Assembly: GCA_964599655.1 (NCBI GenBank)
Contig: CAZRGV010000021.1
Location: 1 to 59,069, forward strand
DNA: 59,069 bases
Source of the DNA: CAZRGV01 sp964599655
Lineage (GTDB): Bacteria > Planctomycetota > Planctomycetia > Isosphaerales > Isosphaeraceae
Reading direction: 5' to 3'
A program made the position numbers and the translations under genes. Below the pieces are notes generated by a model. It was not told the origin of the DNA. It searched no databases and worked only from the letters and a program-made list of their open reading frames with translations. Positions within the stretch are counted from its first letter, which is position 1, and each line of letters opens with the position of its first letter. This document shows positions 54,764-59,069 of the stretch, piece by piece.

Positions 54764-55438
54764 ATGGACCTGGCACGACGATCAATCCTGGGGCTGGCGA
54801 TCCTGGCACTCGGCTCGGGCGCGCAAACGGCCCTCGAGGCCGGCTACAAGACGTCGCGGCCCCCGTTGAAGCGGCCGCTGTCGAGCCTGCCGATGACCCT
54901 TGGCGGGTGGATCGGACGCGACGAGCCGATGGATCCCGAGATTCTCGAGCGGACCCAGTGTGATGACCATATCAACCGGGTTTACGAGCATCCGGCACGG
55001 CCAGGCCGTACGTTCAAACTCTGGATCAACTACTCGGTCCATGGACTCAACTTGCGGCACTCGCCGGAGATCTGCCTGCCCTCCGGTGGCTGGTCGAAGA
55101 TCGAGTCGCTCACCCGGGTCCTGTCGATCGAACGCAACAACGGCAAGCCCCTGCCGTTGATGCGGCTTTCTTACGCTCAAGGTGATATGGTTCAGGGTAT
55201 CGGATTCTGGTACTACATTTTTGGAGAAGGCCCTCTGGAACACTTTGCGCGATCCCTTCCGATCGCCAGCCGGAGTAGCCATGGACGCACGACTCGAGGT
55301 TCCGGGTTGACAGTCGAGATCTTCTGTCCCGGAGCGTCGGACCCGGACGGAGAGGCCCTGAAAGAATTCGCCGGGGTACTACTCAGCGCCCTCGAGCCGC
55401 TCTTGCCCGACGATCGAGCGAACTACTACATTCCCTGA
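54764..55438 (+). CDS. epsI: EpsI family exosortase-associated protein
   Basis: The 224-residue product has an N-terminal hydrophobic anchor and an exported domain of the DUF3485/EpsI type. LGGWIGRDEPM, KLWINYSVHGLNLRHSPEIC and LPSGGW contain the conserved H-x-P-x-x-C-x-P-x-x-G-W block, and a helix at YYIFGEGPLEHF follows. EpsI proteins are found with exosortases and polysaccharide loci; in proteobacteria they are often fused to the exosortase. Their biochemistry is not known. It is 21 bp after the exosortase gene, so the two are almost surely one transcript. Confidence 0.87.
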   Translation: MDLARRSILGLAILALGSGAQTALEAGYKTSRPPLKRPLSSLPMTLGGWIGRDEPMDPEILERTQCDDHINRVYEHPARPGRTFKLWINYSVHGLNLRHSPEICLPSGGWSKIESLTRVLSIERNNGKPLPLMRLSYAQGDMVQGIGFWYYIFGEGPLEHFARSLPIASRSSHGRTTRGSGLTVEIFCPGASDPDGEALKEFAGVLLSALEPLLPDDRANYYIP

Positions 55439-55506
55439 CGTGGCGAGGAGATCACCGAGGGATCGCCGCCTGCCCGTTGGCCTCGAGATCGAAAGGATCG
55501 CTCCCG

Positions 55507-56520
55507 ATGAAACACGCACTGATCACCGGAATCACCGGGCAGGATGGCTCGTACCTGGCCGAGTTCTTGCTTGGCAAGCCGGACTACACGGTTCACGGCC
55601 TGGTCCGTCGGTCGAGTAGCCTGAACCGGCAGCGAATCGACCACATCACGTCGAACCCGGAATATCGCGACCGATTCCACCTCCATTACGCCGACCTCGC
55701 CGACGCCTCGAGCCTGGCCATGGTCATGGAGCAGGTGCGGCCCGATGAGGTCTATAACCTGGGGGCTCAGAGTCACGTCCGGGTCTCGTTCGACCAGCCA
55801 CTCTACACGGCCGACGTCGTCGGGCTCGGGGCCTTGCGTCTCCTGGAAGCGGTCCGACATCTGAACAACAGCAAGCCGGTGAAGTTTTATCAGGCCTCCA
55901 GCTCCGAAATGTTCGGCTCGGCACCGCCTCCGCAGACACTCGAAACCCCGTTCCATCCCCGAAGCCCATATGCCTGCGCCAAGCTGTATGCTCACTGGCA
56001 AACGGTTAACTACAGGGAGGCGTACGGCCTGTTTGCTTGCTCGGGTATCCTCTTTAACCACGAGAGCCCTCGTCGCGGTGAGTCGTTCGTTACGCGCAAG
56101 ATCACTCTGGGCGCGGCCCGCATCAAGGAAGGGCTTCAGAAGAAGCTCGTCATGGGCAACCTCGAGGCCAAAAGAGACTGGGGCTTCGCCGGCGACTACG
56201 TCCGCGCCATGTGGATGATGCTCCAGCAGGATCAGCCAGATGACTACATCGTGGCGACCGGCGAGACCTACTCGGTCCGCGAGTTCCTCGAATGGGCCTT
56301 CGGCATGCTCGACCTCGATTACCACGACTTCGTCGAGTTCGACCAGCGCTACATGAGGCCGTCCGAGGTCGACGTTCTGCTGGGCGATCCCAGCAAAGCC
56401 CGGACCAAGCTCGGCTGGGAGCCGGAAGTCAATACGAAGGATCTCTGCCGCATGATGGTCGAGCATGATCTCGAACTGGCCCGTCGTGAAAAGTACGCCC
56501 AGGGCTATCAGACCGTTTGA
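55507..56520 (+). CDS. gmd: GDP-mannose 4,6-dehydratase
   Basis: The 337-residue short-chain dehydrogenase/reductase turns GDP-mannose into GDP-4-keto-6-deoxymannose, the precursor of fucose, rhamnose and perosamine. HALITGITGQDGSYLAEFLL is the NADP-binding loop; QASSSEMFG supplies the threonine/serine region and SPYACAKLYAHW the YxxxK pair; FNHESPRRGESFVTRKIT is typical of Gmd. GAAAGGA lies ten bases before the start. Its place at the end of the locus suggests that the polymer contains a 6-deoxyhexose. An intrinsic terminator follows. Confidence 0.93.
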   Translation: MKHALITGITGQDGSYLAEFLLGKPDYTVHGLVRRSSSLNRQRIDHITSNPEYRDRFHLHYADLADASSLAMVMEQVRPDEVYNLGAQSHVRVSFDQPLYTADVVGLGALRLLEAVRHLNNSKPVKFYQASSSEMFGSAPPPQTLETPFHPRSPYACAKLYAHWQTVNYREAYGLFACSGILFNHESPRRGESFVTRKITLGAARIKEGLQKKLVMGNLEAKRDWGFAGDYVRAMWMMLQQDQPDDYIVATGETYSVREFLEWAFGMLDLDYHDFVEFDQRYMRPSEVDVLLGDPSKARTKLGWEPEVNTKDLCRMMVEHDLELARREKYAQGYQTV

Positions 56521-56934
56521 TGCCATGTGGCCGGAAGGTCCACAAGTCGCCCATTTGGTTCGGCCCACTGAATCCCTTGCAGTGTAAGGAGTTCGGTGGG
56601 CGCCCCTTACCACGTCGGGCGCGTTTTTCGGGATCGCTGTGCGTCCTCTGGCGGTCTGACGTCTCCTTCGGTGCAACCGATGAGGCGTTCGCAAGTTTGG
56701 CGTTGCTCGATGCGGAGGTGTCCAGATCGTTTCGGGAGCGGTCGAGGCTGGGTCACGTTACCTCCTTCGATCGCGCCCCTTGCTCGCGCCGAAGACCTGG
56801 CGGGCCTCTTGGCGTTGTGCCGTACGCACCGCGCTCGCGAGCGAGGAATCGACGCGATCCCTCAGGGATGAATCGCTTTTCGCCGTGCCGAGCGATATGA
56901 TTTCAGGAGATGCCGATTCCGATTTGCCCGCCGG
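56521..56934. other. Intergenic stretch after gmd, 414 bp
   Basis: It holds the intrinsic terminator at 56600-56628. No further gene is supported; open frames in both directions are cysteine/arginine-rich shadow frames. A promoter for rlmN should lie in the right half, but I could not place one with confidence. Confidence 0.5.
56600..56628 (+). terminator. Intrinsic terminator of the exopolysaccharide locus
   Basis: GCGCCC (56600-56605), an 11-base loop, GGGCGC (56617-56622), then G and five Ts (56624-56628). It is 80 bases downstream of the gmd stop. This is the one hairpin in the window with a clear T-run. Confidence 0.75.
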
Positions 56935-58011
56935 ATGACGATGAAACGACCCTTGCTCGACCGCAGCACCGACGAACTGGCCGATTGGATGGCCGGCCGC
57001 GGCTTTCCGCGCTTTCATGCCAGGCAAGTCATGCGGTGGGTCTTTGAACGACGTGCCGAGAGTTTCTCGTGCATGTCGGATGTTCCCAAACGCTTGCGAG
57101 ACGAGCTCGAGGCGGAGTGGATCGTCTTTCAGACGAACGTGGCGCACCATGACGTGGCGCCGGACGGGACGGACAAGCTGCTGCTGGAATGCCTCGACGG
57201 ACGACGCATCGAATGCGTCTTAATGACCGAGGACGACCGGCGAACGGTCTGCGTCAGCACGCAGGTCGGTTGCGGCATGGGTTGCGTCTTCTGCGCCAGT
57301 GGGTTGAAAGGGGTTGAACGCAACCTATCGCGAGGAGAAATCGTCGAGCAAGTGCTACGGCTGCGCAACCTCCTGTCGGCCGAGGAACGATTGACGAACA
57401 TTGTCGTCATGGGAATGGGGGAGAGCCTTGCCAATCTCGACAATCTCATCCCGGCGCTCGATCGGATCTGCTCGCCGGAGGGTCTCGGGCTCTCGCAGCG
57501 TCGGGTGACGATCTCGACGGTCGGTTTACCCGAAAAAATGCATAAACTGGCCGAGATGGATCGGCAATATCATCTTGCGGTCTCACTCCACGCGGCGACG
57601 GAGGAGGTGCGGAACCGGCTGGTGCCGGTCAATCAGCGAGTGGGATTGCCCGCGGTGGTCGAGGCGGCCGACGCGTACTTCCAGCGCAGCGGCCGTCAGG
57701 TTACTTTCGAGTATGTGCTGTTGCGGGGCGTCAACGATCGACCCGAGGACGCAACAGCGCTGGGACGACTACTGGCCCGTCGAAAGGCCCACGTGAACCT
57801 GATCCCATACAATCCGGTGGCGGGTTTGCCGTTTCAGCGGCCGACACCCGACTCGATCCAAGGATTCGTGTCGATCGTGCGAAGCCACGGGATCAGTGTC
57901 AGCGTGCGGAAGACCAAGGGACGGCAAATTGATGCGGCCTGCGGGCAGCTTCGGCGGCGTCTGGAAACGAAAGCCGATTCCGGGGTGTTGTCCCTGGCTC
58001 CGAACGGCTGA
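56935..58011 (+). CDS. rlmN: Dual-specificity rRNA/tRNA methyltransferase RlmN
   Basis: The 358-residue radical-SAM enzyme methylates C2 of A2503 in 23S rRNA (and A37 of some tRNAs). The cluster motif CGMGCVFC (C-x3-C-x2-C) lies near residues 120-127, VVMGMGESLANLDNLIPAL is the family block after it, and DAACGQL near the C-terminus gives the methyl-carrying cysteine. GFPRFHARQVMRWVFE is the N-terminal RNA-binding domain. The ATG at 56935 is used; a second ATG two codons later is equally likely. No good ribosome site is seen. Confidence 0.94.
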   Translation: MTMKRPLLDRSTDELADWMAGRGFPRFHARQVMRWVFERRAESFSCMSDVPKRLRDELEAEWIVFQTNVAHHDVAPDGTDKLLLECLDGRRIECVLMTEDDRRTVCVSTQVGCGMGCVFCASGLKGVERNLSRGEIVEQVLRLRNLLSAEERLTNIVVMGMGESLANLDNLIPALDRICSPEGLGLSQRRVTISTVGLPEKMHKLAEMDRQYHLAVSLHAATEEVRNRLVPVNQRVGLPAVVEAADAYFQRSGRQVTFEYVLLRGVNDRPEDATALGRLLARRKAHVNLIPYNPVAGLPFQRPTPDSIQGFVSIVRSHGISVSVRKTKGRQIDAACGQLRRRLETKADSGVLSLAPNG

Positions 58012-58127
58012 ACGGGATCGAAGCGAAGTCGCCCGATTCGAAGGCGATTCGAGGGAAAGCGGCGGGTCCGGACAATTGACTGGCGGGGAGCCGGTTGAGC
58101 AGAGAGGCGAACGCGGAGGGGCGGCCC

Positions 58128-58760
58128 GTGACAGCCGGCGACAACCTGGAAAAGGAGCTGGAAGTCCGCGACCCCGATGTCCGGCTGATGCTTCAGGTGC
58201 GAGACGACGTGCAAGGGGCCTTCGAGGTTCTGGTCGGCCGCTACCAGAGCCGTTTGCTAGGCGTGTTCTTGCACATGGTAGGAAACCTTGAAGAGGCCGA
58301 GGACCTTACGCAGGAAGCGCTGCTTCGGGTCTACAAAGCGCGAAAAGGGTACAAGCCAAGAGCGAAGTTCTCGACCTGGCTGTTCACCATCGCCAACAAC
58401 CTGGCGATGAACCACCTGCGCAGCAAGGGCCGGAACCCGACGGTGGGCCTGGAGTCAGGCGGCACCGATTCGACATCGACGAGGCCGGCGGCTGAAAAGG
58501 TTCCCAGTCGGGACGGCACGGCTTCGGCCCAGATGCGGAAAGTCGAGTTGTCGGAAGTCGTTCGCGAGGCCCTCGACGAGCTTGGCGAGGATCAGAAGAT
58601 GGCGGTCCTGTTGAACAAGTTCGAGGGAATGGGCTACCAGGAGATCGGCGAGGTGATGGGTCGTTCGGAGGCGGCGATCAAGTCGCTCCTGGCTAGGGCG
58701 CGTTACAATCTTCGCGAACGACTTGAGCCGTATCTGCGCACAGGTCAGCGCAGCGGTTAG
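58128..58760 (+). CDS. ECF-like sigma-70 family RNA polymerase sigma factor
   Basis: The 210-residue protein has region sigma-2 (about 28-98: AFEVLVGRYQSRLLGVFLHM, AEDLTQEALLRVYKAR, FSTWLFTIANNLAMNHLRSK) and region sigma-4 (about 145-203: LDELGEDQKMAVLLNKFEGM, YQEIGEVMGRSEAAIKSLLA). A polar linker of about 45 residues lies between them. There is no sigma-3, so it is of extracytoplasmic-function type. The GTG at 58128 is preferred to the TTG at 58095 because GGAGGGG lies eight bases before it. No anti-sigma gene is beside it, so its control is unknown. Confidence 0.88.
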   Translation: MTAGDNLEKELEVRDPDVRLMLQVRDDVQGAFEVLVGRYQSRLLGVFLHMVGNLEEAEDLTQEALLRVYKARKGYKPRAKFSTWLFTIANNLAMNHLRSKGRNPTVGLESGGTDSTSTRPAAEKVPSRDGTASAQMRKVELSEVVREALDELGEDQKMAVLLNKFEGMGYQEIGEVMGRSEAAIKSLLARARYNLRERLEPYLRTGQRSG

Positions 58761-58846
58761 AATCGGGATTTCCAGCGCGAACCAACTACCCTCCAAGGCA
58801 GTGATTCGCGATCCGGAGCAATGCCCGACGTGACACGGACGCCGAC

Positions 58847-59069
58847 GTGACACCCTTGCCCTGGCTTCAAAACGCGAGTCGGATCCTCCTTGGGGGACTG
58901 GACGACTTAGTCTTCCCTCAGGACTGCGCGATCTGCGGCGGGGAGGTGGTCGCGGGAGTGTTTTGCGAATCGTGTCGTCAGGAGCTTCGAGAGGCCTCGG
59001 AGCCGGCCTGCCGGCGTTGCGCGATGCCAGTTGGCCCGTGGGCGGCGGTCGACGGGGGATGCTGGGCCT
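58847..59069 (+). CDS. ComF-family protein, N-terminal part, cut by the window edge
   Basis: Only 74 codons are visible. The sequence has a short helix (ASRILLGGLDDLVFP), then CAIC, FCESCRQEL and CRRCAMP, the double zinc ribbon that opens ComF-type phosphoribosyltransferase-like proteins, which take part in DNA uptake in competent bacteria. The start is taken as the GTG at 58847, giving the usual leader before the first CxxC. A small upstream frame (ATG at 58821, stop TGA at 58848-58850) overlaps this GTG, so translation may be coupled. Confidence 0.8.
   Translation, partial: MTPLPWLQNASRILLGGLDDLVFPQDCAICGGEVVAGVFCESCRQELREASEPACRRCAMPVGPWAAVDGGCWA

Noticed and set aside
1..59069. Insertion sequences, prophage, CRISPR arrays, rRNA and tRNA genes
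   Set aside because: No transposase or integrase motif, no regularly spaced repeats, and no rRNA or cloverleaf-like sequence was found when reading both strands.

Overview
The window is about 59 kb of GC-rich bacterial DNA. I infer a member of the Planctomycetota, probably the Isosphaeraceae. The inference rests on gene content: a Tat-exported Gfo/Idh/MocA oxidoreductase, a very long fused SecDF, an exosortase/EpsI exopolysaccharide locus, a TPR protein carrying RNA-polymerase alpha-CTD domains, many GTG/TTG starts and short AT-rich islands in a GC-rich background. No 16S gene or other direct marker is present. I found no rRNA, tRNA, CRISPR array or insertion sequence. A run of ten Ns at 15442-15451 marks an assembly join.

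Layout. 1-8 kb is loosely packed accessory DNA: an edge-truncated hypothetical gene, a small hypothetical, a BASS-family transporter, a tandem glutaredoxin-like/DsbD-like fusion, a Gfo/Idh/MocA oxidoreductase and a VOC protein, with long non-coding gaps. 8-13.8 kb holds an S46 peptidase, an OPT-family transporter and an adenylate-kinase-like gene, a possible peptide-use group. 14-19.3 kb holds a histidine phosphatase, rsmD, a CCA-adding/poly(A) polymerase-like gene interrupted by one in-frame TAG, argG and a PAP2 phosphatase. 19.4-25.4 kb is aspartate-family amino-acid synthesis: lysC with four ACT domains, an apgM-type gene that may be the homoserine kinase, and hom; a CrtX-like glycosyltransferase lies between on the other strand.

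25.7-28.9 kb carries an HlyD-type adaptor and two membrane proteins. 29-36 kb joins queuosine genes (queD, tgt) and Sec-translocon accessory genes (yajC, secDF) around a TPR protein with two alpha-CTD domains. 36-45 kb is a minus-strand run: selB, selA, an FAH-family hydrolase, pyruvate carboxylase and the biotin ligase that would modify it. 45.7-56.6 kb is an exopolysaccharide/exosortase locus: a WecA-like initiating transferase, a Wzc-like chain-length/ATPase protein, an O-antigen-ligase-like protein, an FHA-TPR membrane protein, exosortase, EpsI and gmd, closed by an intrinsic terminator. The right edge has rlmN, an ECF-like sigma factor and the start of comF.

Points most worth following are the detached, duplicated alpha-CTD protein, the hom-apgM pair, a duplicated soluble insert in the OPT transporter, the tandem Trx-like/DsbD fusion with one SxxC and one CxxC domain, and the nonsense codon in the CCA-adding enzyme.
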